DNA of 64,000 nt from Cydia pomonella (taxonomy: Eukaryota; Arthropoda; Insecta; Lepidoptera; Tortricidae). Where the stretch lies: the NCBI RefSeq assembly GCF_033807575.1, contig NC_084717.1, positions 10,107,692 to 10,171,691 on the forward strand, written 5' to 3'. The notes beneath the pieces were generated by a model. It was not told the origin of the DNA. It searched no databases and saw only the letters and a program-made list of their open reading frames with translations. This document shows positions 22,224 through 34,400 of the stretch, piece after piece. The first letter of the stretch is position 1; each line of letters opens with the position of its first letter. The translations under genes and the position numbers were made by a program.

Positions 22224-22822
22224 GGCAGGTAAGAGTACTTTGCTTAAAGGTCAACAGATTGAAAAGTCCAAGAAAACATTCAGTTTTCATACCACGGAAA
22301 TTGTTATTAGTAAGTAAGTACTTTTTCTCAACTTTTTATGAGACAGAGAATTTTATGAGGAGTTTTTAAGACAGGGAATTTGTTCACATTTTTACTTGTT
22401 TGAAACTTTTCCGTTAGACCTAGGCACCCCTATACTTTTACAATGATTTTTATAAATAGGTTCATGTTTAAAGAGGTGGGTATTTAAAGGCACCTAAGGT
22501 ATATTAAGTATGTAGGCACCATCAACCAACACAAATATTACGAAAATAGAAATACCTAGTTGTCATCAATCTTGACACATTTAGGAAATTAAAATAAATG
22601 TGAAATGACATATGTATAATGGAACACAATAAAATTAAATAGAACAGCGGGTGTTCTGTTAATGATCTTATTTACATAATATATATGATTCAAACTTTCA
22701 TTCTCCCATTTATTGTTTTAAAACATATGATAAGATTGTTATTGTTAGCTATAATTACCTACCTAACCTGAATATTTTGTAGTAGATATTATGTATTGTA
22801 ATTGTAATTAAACTTTTGTTAC
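22224..22822. other. Non-coding DNA, no gene seen
   Basis: AT-rich, no recognised feature. It could be intron if the promoter-like block to the right starts a minus-strand gene. Confidence 0.35.
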
Positions 22823-23260
22823 CTCTGCTTAGTCATCCGAATTTGAACACGCCTCCTATTTTAGTTCACAACACAAACCACTCACACTGCGTGTGTACGT
22901 AATTAATAAATCGACTGTCCGATTAATCCGATCATCATTAGCCGTTAAATTGACGGATCGGGCACTCGCACAATACACGAACACAATCTAAGCAGATTAT
23001 TATCTTCAAAACTTTACAAACACTGTTATTTTCACTTGTAAAACACAGATCACGTAAAACACTTCCAGAAACCCTCAGTTACTCGTAATTCCGATTTTGA
23101 AATAAAGCGCGGTTTCGTTTCGCGCGAAAACGAGTGTCCGACGCTGCGCGAGCGACGCGCGTGCTGCGGTCTCATATGCCGACAGCTGACTGAATCGCAA
23201 TTCAAAACAACAACGCTACAAATTACGAGCCTCCAATTTTTCGCTAACAAACTTTATATC
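22823..23260 (-). promoter_or_regulatory. Candidate promoter and first exon of a minus-strand host gene
   Basis: The block 23090-23190 is unusually CpG-rich for this window (TTTCGCGCGAAAACG, GCTGCGCGAGCGACGCGCGT on the plus strand). Minus-strand reading gives an initiator-like TCAGT at 23193-23189 and then a leader-like stretch without long runs. A possible splice donor, GAG|GTAACA, lies at the 22823/22822 boundary. A 66-codon frame across it (MLAKNWRLVICS...) shows no domain. A gene starting here would have its coding exons left of the window or in short exons that I cannot see. The assignment is inference only. Confidence 0.3.
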
Positions 23261-24573
23261 ATACACCGGCTAACGGTTTTCTAAAGAATGTCTGTCAGTT
23301 CGATCTAGAAACACTTCCTGTGATCTGTGATGCTGCGATTCTACAGCGGATGCGTACCGTACTGTAATGGATAATAAATTGTTGATTTACGTCTTGCAAC
23401 TAGCTGCGAGTGCTGCGACTTACGCTTGCAACTGTGTCGAATTAACAATTAGGTACATCAAGGTTTTATTCATTGTAACGTTAACTGAAAACTACCGTTA
23501 TCTGAGAGTTATGTAGGATTACGTCAAATAAAACACAGGCGCTTGTTGGAAATGAATATTTTATGTAAAACGGAATGAATAATTGATAAATAACAGAAGA
23601 TTGACCACGGCACGCTAGCTGGTCTAGTCCAGAGAGGCTATATAAGTAATAAGTGATTAAATCAATAATACTTATAAATAAGAGCTACAGAGGATGCAAT
23701 ACCTACTAGATACTGAAGATCTACTTAGTACCTACCTACGGCCAGAACCACATGAGACTAATAAGCGAGTAGATTCATTAAAAGATCAGCCTTTTTTTGC
23801 TCTTGTCTCTACCTATTTAAGTCAAGTAGTATCCTTGTTTAGGTACACGTATTATTTTTAGTCCCGTGCAAGCGAAAGATTGAGGTAAAAGTTTAGAATA
23901 TAATTTAGAATCTTGAGCGTAGTAAGGACTCAAAAGCACACCGGAGATATAACTTGGGTACACAAGAACACAAGACTTTTCACCTCAGCAGTGAAAACAT
24001 ACAGTGCGTCATTAAATAATAGAAAATAAGTGAGGGCGCCACTTTACTTTTAAAATAAAAACTTTTATAGTGTGAGTGAATTTTTTGACATGGGTTAAAT
24101 TAATTAGCAATAACATAATATGTAGGTACATATTGGGGTTAATGTTTATCTATCCATAGAGAAGATAGATAATTAGAACCATAATCTCTTTAATGTTTTA
24201 TTTAGTTTATAACAATGATACGTTCAGTTGTAAAATATTAGTTTTAGTTACGCTTACCTTTTGCATAATGAGGTTAAGCAAGCAGAAAACGGAAATTAGC
24301 CGTAAGGGATAGTACCATACATTAGAAAGAGACAACATGATACGTCCCTGAATCGCTGTCAAACATCGGTATTGTTTGTAGGAAGTGTAGTTTCTGTACG
24401 GTAATACTATTATTTATTATGTGGTTTTGTATTGTAGGCAAAAAAATCACCGCGTAGCTCGTAGGTAGCCAATGGGAAGGAAGCCAGTGAAAAAGAGGTT
24501 TCCGAAGATACTACATCACCACAGAGAAACCCCGCATGTACTAATGTAATAAACCATTAGAGGACTCAGGGTG
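23261..24573. other. Non-coding DNA, no gene seen
   Basis: No open frame of note and no recognised repeat. Confidence 0.4.
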
Positions 24574-24712
24574 CTTAGCCAACACCCCAATCGTTAATGC
24601 TCCGTAGCGTAGTGTAGTCATCTCTCTCTATCACTTCCATATTTGCAACAGTGACAGTGACAGTTGCGTTTCGTTCGCTACGGAGCGATAACGATAGGCA
24701 AGTTGGCTACGT
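24574..24712. mobile_element. MITE, GTAGCCAAC family
   Basis: The left end TTAGCCAACACCCCAATCGT is partly decayed. The right end CGATAACGATAGGCAAGTTG plus GCTAC is well preserved. The core GTAGTCATCTCTCTCTATCA matches the 22086 copy. Non-coding. Confidence 0.7.
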
Positions 24713-24879
24713 AGGCATTGCTTTCACTAGCAGCTACCACTGGCTTCGTCTAAACCTAGCTTAAGCCCTTCAGGTTCTTTTATGACAGACTTGTCTGCTT
24801 TTTCCGTAAAGCTTGATATTTAGTCTTCTTATCTACCGCTTTTTGCTCCGTTCTTCGATCCCTTCTAACATTGTTTATA

Positions 24880-24888
24880 AGGAACTGT
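24880..24888. other. Target site duplication of the fold-back element, left copy
   Basis: AGGAACTGT is repeated exactly at 58675-58683, immediately outside the mirror-image termini. Nine bases is the duplication length known for Mutator-like and Drosophila FB elements. Confidence 0.85.
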
Positions 24889-25477
24889 ACCGGTGTGAAG
24901 TTAGCGGCCAAAAGTTGGCGGCCAAATGTTGGCGCCAGTCGGCCGCCAACATGTAGCGGCCAAATGTTGGCGCCAATCGGCCGCCAACATTTGGCCGCCA
25001 ACTTCACACTAAAATTAACCTACCAAATTAAGAAGTCCGTATGAAATCTCACCATACATAACACAATCGGTGGAACGTTAGGGCAGTGTCTCTTTATATA
25101 AGGGCATTTTGTCTTAACTGCCCTGCAGAATTGCAGCCGATTATTACAGATTTCATTTTTTCTACAAAACGTAAAACCTTTTAGAAATATTTCGGTTAGT
25201 GCTATATAGTCCACACTAAAAGAGATACAACTCTACTAAAACCTGTTTTGGATAGTCTATTAGATGCTTAATGAAACGTATATAAAGCAAACCCCAATCA
25301 TCGATCCAGAAGTTAGGTGATAAAAAATAAAATATTTAATTATTCTCTACAAACCTTTTAGAAATAATTCGGCTGCTGCTATAACGTCCAAACTAAACGG
25401 GGTACAGCTCTACTAAAAGCTGCATTAAATACCCTATAAGATGCTCTATGACTCGTATATATTATGACTCTATGGCA
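24889..25477 (+). repeat. Left terminal inverted repeat, non-satellite part
   Basis: It begins with ACCGGTGTGAAGTTAGCGGC. The block 24894-25008 is itself self-complementary (TTTGGCCGCC / GGCGGCCAAA units, GTTGGCGCCAA). From 25009 to about 25477 the sequence mirrors 58071-58500 with scattered differences; examples are CCTACCAAATTAAGAAGTCC and CCCCAATCATCGATCCAGAA. Open frames on it are also found mirrored on the right arm and are not gene-like. Confidence 0.85.
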
Positions 25478-28400
25478 TATGAATGATGCAAGGGCAATAA
25501 ATTTGAAACTTAGGCTTTCTATGAACATTTGCATTCATTGAAGAATTTTTGCAACTTAGACGGCAGGCGTGTAAACCACACCCACTGTATCGTACAGAAC
25601 ATAATACTATCTATTAAATAACACTATCTCTAGTAAACTCTCTTAGTAAACACTCTCTCTTAGTAAACAATAAACAATAAATAATCTCTAGAGTGATACT
25701 CGGCGACATAATAATGGTGCACGGGCATCAAATAAGAATCTGATACTTTCTATGAACATTTGCATTTATTGAAGTTTTTCGGCATCTTCGACTGCATCGT
25801 ACAGAGCATTATATCATCAATCAAATAACATTACTCGGCGGCTTATTAATGGTGCACGGGCATCAAATAAGAAACTGAAGCTTTCTATGAACATTTGCGT
25901 TCATCGAAGTTTTTCGGCATCTTAGACGGCAGGCGAGTAAACCACACCCACTATACCATACTGAACATAATACTATCTACCAAATAACACTATCTCTAGA
26001 GTGATACTCGGCGACATATCAATGGTGCACGGGCACCAAATATGAATCTTATGCTTTCTATGAACAATTGCATTTATTGAAGTTTTTCGGCATCTTAGAC
26101 GGTAGGCGAGTAAACAACGCCCATTGCATCGTACAGAGCATTATACTATCTATCAAATAACATTATTTCTAGAGTGATACTCGGCGGCATATTAATGGTG
26201 CTAGTGCACAAATAAAAAACTTAGGCTTTCTATAAACATTTCTATTCATTCAAGTTTTTCGGCATCTTAGACGGCAGGCGAGTAAACGACACCCACTGCA
26301 TCGTACAGAGCATTATATTTTCTATCAAATAACTATATTTCTAGAGTGATACTCGGCGGCATATTAATGGTGCACGGGCATCAAAAGAGACTTTGGCTTT
26401 CTATGAACATTTGCATTCATTGAAGAAAATTTGCATCTTAGACGGCAGGCGAGTAAACCGCACCCACTGCATCGTACAGAGCATTAAATTATCGATCAAA
26501 TAATTTTATTTCTAGAGTGATACTCGGCGGCATATTCATGATGCACGGGCATCAAAGAGACTTTGGCTTTCTGTGAACATTGGCATTCAATGAAGTTTTT
26601 TTTTATCTTAGACGGCAGGCGAGTAAACCACACCCAGTCTATCGTACAGAACATTATACTATCTACCAAAAAACACTACATCTAGGGTGATACTCGGCGG
26701 CATATTAATGGTGCACGGGCATAAAAAAGAAACTTAGGCTTTCTATGAAAATTTCCATTCATTGAAGTTTTTCGGCAACTTAGACGGCAGGCGAGTAAAC
26801 TACACCCACTGAATCGTACAGAGCATTATATTTTCTATCAAATAACTATATTTCTAGAGTGATACTCGGCGGCATATTCATGACGCACGTGCATCAAAGA
26901 GACTTTGGCTTTCTGTGAACATTGGCATTCAATGAAGTTTTTTTTTATCTTAGACGGCAGGCGAGTAAACCACACCCACTCTATCGTACAGAACATTATA
27001 CTATCTACCAAAAAACACTACATCTAGGGTGATACTCGGCGGCATATTAATGGTGCAAGTGAACAAATAAGAAACTTAGGCTTTCTATGAACATTTGCAT
27101 TCATTGAAGAATTTTTGCATCTTAGACGGCAGGCGAGTAAACTACACCCACTGAATCGTACAGAGCATTATATTTTCTATCAAATAACTATATTTCTAGA
27201 GTGATACTCGGCGGCACATTAATGGTGCACGGGCATCAAAAGAGACTTTGGCTTTCTATGAACATTTGCATTCATTGAAGAAAATTTGCATCTTAGACGG
27301 CAGGCGAGTAAACCGCACCCACTGCATCGTACAGAGCATTAAATTATCGATCAAATAATTTTATTTCTAGAGTGATACTCGGCGGCATATTCATGATGCT
27401 CGGGCATCAAAGAGACTTTGGCTTTCTATGAACATTGGCATTCAATGAAGTTTTTCTGCATCTTAGACGGCAGGCGAGTAAACCACACCCACTCTATCGT
27501 ACAGAACATTATACTATCTACCAAAAAACACTATATCTAGGGTGATACTCGGCGGCATATTAATGGTGCAAGTGAACAAATAAGAAACTTAGGCTTTCTA
27601 TGAACATTTGCATTCATTGAAGTTTTTCGGCATCTTAGACGTAAGGCGAGTAAACTACACCCACTGAATCGTATAGAGCATTATATTTTCTATTAAATAA
27701 CTATATTTCTAGAGTGATACTCGGCGGCACATTAATGGTGCACGGGCATCAAAAGAGACTTTGGCTTTCTATGAACATTTGCATTCATTGAAGAAAATTT
27801 GCATCTTAGACGGCAGGCGAGTAAACCGCACCCACTGCATCGTACAGAGCATTAAATTATCGATCAAATAATTTTATTTCTAGAGTGATACTCGGCGGCA
27901 TATTCATGAAGCACGGGCATCAAAGAGACTTTGGCTTTCTATGAACATTGGCATTCAATGAAGTTTTTCTGCATCTTAGACGGCAGGCGAGTAAACCACA
28001 CCCACTCTATCGTACAGAACATTATACTATCTACCAAAAAACACTATATCTAGGGTGATACTCGGCGGCATATTAATGGTGCACGGGCATAAAAAAGAAA
28101 CTTAGGCTTTCTATGAAAATTTCCATTCATTGAAGTTTTTCGGCAACTTAGACGGCAGGCGAGTAAACTACACCCACTGAATCGTACAGAACATTATACT
28201 ATGTATCAAATAACACCATATCTAGAGTGATACTCGGCGGCATATTAATGGTGCAAGTGCACAAATAAGAAACTTAGGTTTTCTATGAACAATTGCATTC
28301 ATTGAAGTTTTTCGGCATCTTAGACGGCAGGCGAGTAAACTACACTCACTGCATCGTACAGAGCGTTATATCATCAATCAAACAACAGTACCTCTAGAGT

Positions 28401-31400
28401 GATACTCGGCAGCATATTTATGATGCTCGGGCATCAAAGAGACTTTGGCTTTCTATGAACATTGGCATTCAATGAAGTTTTTCTGCATCTTAGACGGCAG
28501 GCGAGTAAACCACACCCACTCTATCGTACAGAACATTATACTATCTACCAAAAAACACTATATCTAGGGTGATACTCGGCGGCATATTAATGGTGCAAGT
28601 GCACAAATAAGAAACTTAGGCTTTCTATGAACATTTGCATTCATTGAAGTTTTTCGGCATCTTAGACGGCAGGCGAGTAAACGACACCCACTGCATCGTA
28701 CAAAGCATTATATTTTCTATCAAATAACTATATTTCTAGAGTGATACTCGGCGGCACATTAATGGTGCACGGGCATCAAAGGAGACTTTGGCTTTCTATG
28801 AACATTTGCATTCATTGAAGAAAATTTGCATCTTAGACGGCAGGCGAGTAAACCGCACCTACTGCATCGTACAGAGCATTAAATTATCGATCAAATAATT
28901 TTATTTCTAGAGTGATACTCGGCGGCATATACATGATGCACGGGCATCAAAGAGACTTTGGCTTTCTATGAACATTGGCATTCAATGAAGTTTTTCTGCA
29001 TCTTAGACGGCAGGCGAGTAAACCACACCCACTCTATCGTACAGAACATTATACTATCTACCAAAAAACACTATATCTAGGGTGATACTCGGCGGCATAT
29101 TAATGGTGCACGGGCATAAAAAAGAAACTTAGGCTTTCTATGAACATTTGCATTAATTGAAGTTTTTCGGCATCTTAGACGGAAGGCGAGTAAACTACAC
29201 CCACTGAATCGTACAGAGCATTATATTTTCTATCAAATAACTATATTTCTAGGGTGATACTCGGCGGCACATTAATGGTGCACGGGCATCAAAAGAGACT
29301 TTGGCTTTCTATGAACATTTGCATTCATTGAAGAAAATTTGCATCTTAGACGGCAGGCGAGTAAACCGCACCCACTGCATCGTACAGAGCATTAAATTAT
29401 CGATCAAATAATTTTATTTCTAGAGTGATACTCGGCGGCATATTCATGATGCTCGGGCATCAAAGAGACTTTGGCTTTCTATGAACATTGGCATTCAATG
29501 AAGTTTTTCTGCATCTTAGACGGCAGGCGAGTAAACCACACCCACTCTATCGTACAGAACATTATACTATCTACCAAAAAACACTATATCTAGGGTGATA
29601 CTCGGCGGCATATTAATGGTGCAAGTGAACAAATAAGAAACTTAAGCTTTCTATGAACATTTGCATTCATTGAAGTTTTTCGGCATCTTAGACGGAAGGC
29701 GAGTAAACTACACCCACTGAATCGTATAGAGCATTATATTTTCTATTAAATAACTATATTTCTAGAGTGATACTCGGCGGCACATTAATGGTGCACGGGC
29801 ATCAAAAGAGACTTTGGCTTTCTATGAACATTTGCATTCATTGAAGAAAATTTGCATCTTAGACGGCAGGCGAGTAAACCGCACCCACTGCATCGTACAG
29901 AGCATTAAATTATCGATCAAATAATTTTATTTCTAGAGTGATACTCGGCGGCATATTCATGATGCACGGGCATCAAAGAGACTTTGGCTTTCTATGAACA
30001 TTGGCATTCAATGAAGTTTTTCTGCATCTTAGACGGCAGGCGAGTAAACCACACCCACTCTATCGTACAGAACATTATACTATCTACCACAAAACACTAT
30101 ATCTAGGGTGATACCTGGCGGCATATTAATGGTGCACGGGCATAAAAAAGAAACTTAGGCTTTCTATGAAAATTTCCATTCATTGAAGTTTTTCGGCAAC
30201 TTAGACGGCAGGCGAGTAAACTACACCCACTGAATCGTACAGAACATTATACTATGTATCAAATAACACCATATCTAGAGTGATACTCGGCGGCATATTA
30301 ATGGTGCACGGGCATCAAAAGAGACTTTGTCTTTCTATGAACATTTGCATTCATTGAAAAAAATTTGCATCTTAGACGGCAGGCGAGTAAACCGCACCCA
30401 CTGCATCGTACAGAGCATTATATTTTCTATCAAATAACTTTATCTCTAGAGTGATACTCGGCGGCATATTCATGACGCACGTGCATCAAAGAGACTTTGG
30501 CTTTCTGTGAACATTGGCATTCAATGAAGTTTTTTTTTATCTTAGACGGCAGGCGAGTAAACCACACCCAGTCTATCGTACAGAACATTATACTATCTAC
30601 CAAAAAACACTACATCTAGGGTAATACTCGGCGGCATATTAATGGTGCAAGTGAACAAATAAGAAACTTAGGCTTTCTATGAACATTTGCATTCATTGAA
30701 GTTTTTCGGCATCTTAGACGGAAGGCGAGTAAACTACACCCACTAAATCGTACAGAGCATTATATTTTCTATCAAATAACTATATTTCTAGAGTGATACT
30801 CGGCGGCATATTAATGGTGCAAGTGAACAAATAAGAAACTTAGGCTTTCTATGAACATTTGCATTCATTGAAGTTTTTCGGCACCTTAGACGGAAGGCGA
30901 GTAAACTACACCCACTGAATCGTATAGAGCATTATATTTTCTATCAAATAACTATATTTCTAGAGTGATACTCGGCGGCACATTAATGGTGCACGGGCAT
31001 CAAAAGAGACTTTGGCTTTCTATGAACATTTGCATTCATTGAAGAAAATTTGCATCTTAGACGGCAGGCGAGTAAACCGCACCCACTGCATCGTACAGAG
31101 CATTAAATTATCGATCAAATAATTTTATTTCTTGAGTGATACTCGGCGGCATATTCATGATGCACGGGCATCAAAGAGACTTTGGCTTTCTATGAACATT
31201 GGCATTCAATGAAGTTTTTCTGCATCTTAGACGGCAGGCGAGTAAACCACACCCACTCTATCGTACAGAACATTATACTATCTACCAAAAAACACTATAT
31301 CTAGGGTGATACTCGGCGGCATATTATTGGTGCAAGTGCACAAATAAGAAACTTAGGCTTTCTATGAACATTTCTATTCATTCAAGTTTTTCGGCATCTT

Positions 31401-34400
31401 AGACGGCAGGCGAGTAAACGACACCCACTGCATCGTAGAGAGCATTATATTTTCTATCAAATAACTATATTTATAGAGTGATACTCGGCGGCATATTAAT
31501 GGTGCACGGGCATCAAAAGAGACTTTGGCTTTCTATGAACATTTGCATTCATTGAAGAAAATTTGCATCTTAGACGGCAGGCGAGTAAACCGCACCCACT
31601 GCATCGTATAGAGCATTAAATTATCGATCAAATAATTTTATTTCTAGAGTGATACTCGGCGGCATATTCATGATGCACGGGCATCAAAGAGACTTTGGCT
31701 TTCTATGAACATTTGTATTCATTGAAGAATTTTTGCATCTTAGACGGCAGGCGAGTAAACTACACCCACTCTATCGTACAGAGCATTATATTTTCTATCA
31801 AATAACTATATCTCTAGAGTGATACTCGGCGGCATATTCATGACGCACGTGCATCAAAGAGACTTTGGCTTTCTGTGAACATTGGCATTCAATGAAGTTT
31901 TTTTTTTATCTTAGACGGCAGGCGAGTAAACCACATCCACTCTATCGTACAGAACATTATACTATCTACCAAAAAACACTACATCTAGGGTGATACTCGG
32001 CGGCATATTAATGGTGCAAGTGAACAAATAAGAAACTTAGGCTTTCTATGAACATTTGCATTCATTGAAGTTTTTCGGCATCTTAGACGGAAGGCGAGTA
32101 AACTACACCCACTGAATCGTACAGAGCATTATATTTTCAATCAAATAACTATATTTCCAGAGTGATACTCGGCGGCACATTAATGGTGCACGGGCATCAA
32201 AAGAGACTTTGGCTTTCTATGAACATTTGCATTCATTGAAGAAAATTTGCATCTTAGACGGCAGGCGAGTAAACCGCACCCACTGCATCGTACAGAGCAT
32301 TAAATTATCGATCAAATAATTTTATTTCTAGAGTGATACTCGGCGGCATATTCATGATGCACGGGCATCAAAGAGACTTTGGCTTTCTATGAACATTGGC
32401 ATTCAATGAAGTTTTTCTGCATCTTAGACGGCAGGCGAGTAAACCACACCCACTCTATCGTACAGAACATTATACTATCTACCAAAAAACACTATATCTA
32501 GGGTGATACTCGGCGGCATATTATTGGTGCAAGTGCACAAATAAGAAACTTAGGCTTTCTATGAACATTTCTATTCATTCAAGTTTTTCGGCATCTTAGA
32601 CGGCAGGCGAGTAAACGACACCCACTGCATCGTAGAGAGCATTATATTTTCTATCAAATAACTATATTTATAGAGTGATACTCGGCGGCATATTAATGGT
32701 GCACGGGCATCAAAAGAGACTTTGGCTTTCTATGAACATTTGCATTCATTGAAGAAAATTTGCATCTTAGACGGCAGGCGAGTAAACCGCACCCACTGCA
32801 TCGTATAGAGCATTAAATTATCGATCAAATAATTTTATTTCTAGAGTGATACTCGGCGGCATATTCATGATGCACGGGCATCAAAGAGACTTTGGCTTTC
32901 TATGAACATTTGTATTCATTGAAGAATTTTTGCATCTTAGACGGCAGGCGAGTAAACTACACCCACTCTATCGTACAGAGCATTATATTTTCTATCAAAT
33001 AACTTTATCTCTAGAGTGATACTCGGCGGCATATTCATGACGCACGTGCATCAAAGAGACTTTGGCTTTCTGTGAACATTGGCATTCAATGAAGTTTTTT
33101 TTTTATCTTAGACGGCAGGCGAGTAAACCACATCCACTCTATCGTACAGAACATTATACTATCTACCAAAAAACACTACATCTAGGGTGATACTCGGCGG
33201 CATATTAATGGTGCAAGTGAACAAATAAGAAACTTAGGCTTTCTATGAACATTTGCATTCATTGAAGTTTTTCGGCATCTTAGACGGAAGGCGAGTAAAC
33301 TACACCCACTGAATCGTACAGAGCATTATATTTTCAATCAAATAACTATATTTCCAGAGTGATACTCGGCGGCACATTAATGGTGCACGGGCATCAAAAG
33401 AGACTTTGGCTTTCTATGAACATTTGCATTCATTGAAGAAAATTTGCATCTTAGACGGCAGGCGAGTAAACCGCACCCACTGCATCGTACAGAGCATTAA
33501 ATTATCGATCAAATAATTTTATTTCTAGAGTGATACTCGGCGGCATATTCATGATGCTCGGGCATCAAAGAGACTTTGGCTTTCTATGAACATTGGCATT
33601 CAATGAAGTTTTTCTGCATCTTAGACGGCAGGCGAGTAAACCACACCCACTCTATCGTACAGAACATTATACTATCTACCAAAAACACTATATCTAGGGT
33701 GATACTCGGCGGCATATTAATGGTGCAAGTGAACAAATAAGAAACTTAGGCTTTCTATGAACATTTGCATTCATTGAAGTTTTTCGGCATCTTAGACGGC
33801 AGGCGAGTAAACTACACTCACTGCATCGTACAGAGCGTTATATCATCAATCAAACAACAGTACCTCTAGAGTGATACTCGGCGGCATATTAATGGTGCAC
33901 GGGCATCAAAAGAGACTTTGGCTTTCTATGAACATTTGCATTCATTGAAGAAAATTTGCATCTTAGACGGCAGGCGAGTAAACCGCACCTACTGCATCGT
34001 ACAGAGCATTATATTTTCTATCAAATAACTTTATCTCTAGAGTGATACTCGGCGGCATATTCATGATGCTCGGGCATCAAAGAGACTTTGGCTTTCTATG
34101 AACATTGGCATTCAATGAAGTTTTTCTGCATCTTAGACGGCAGGCGAGTAAACCACACCCACTCTATCGTACAGAACATTATACTATCTACCAAAAAACA
34201 CTATATCTAGGGTGATACTCGGCGGCATATTAATGGTGCAAGTGAACAAATAAGAAACTTAGGCTTTCTATGAACATTTGCATTCATTGAAGTTTTTCGG
34301 CATCTTAGACGGAAGGCGAGTAAACTACACCCACTGAATCGTATAGAGCATTATATTTTCTATTAAATAACTATATTTCTAGAGTGATACTCGGCGGCAC

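Noticed and set aside
24881..24888. 8-bp duplication (hAT-like) for the fold-back element
   Set aside because: With 8 bases the termini are offset by one. With 9 bases (AGGAACTGT) they are perfectly symmetric.
24780..25214. Frames over the GC-rich terminal blocks, mirrored at 58465-58774
   Set aside because: They arise from self-complementary TTGGCGGCC repeats. The peptide is low-complexity and present in both orientations.
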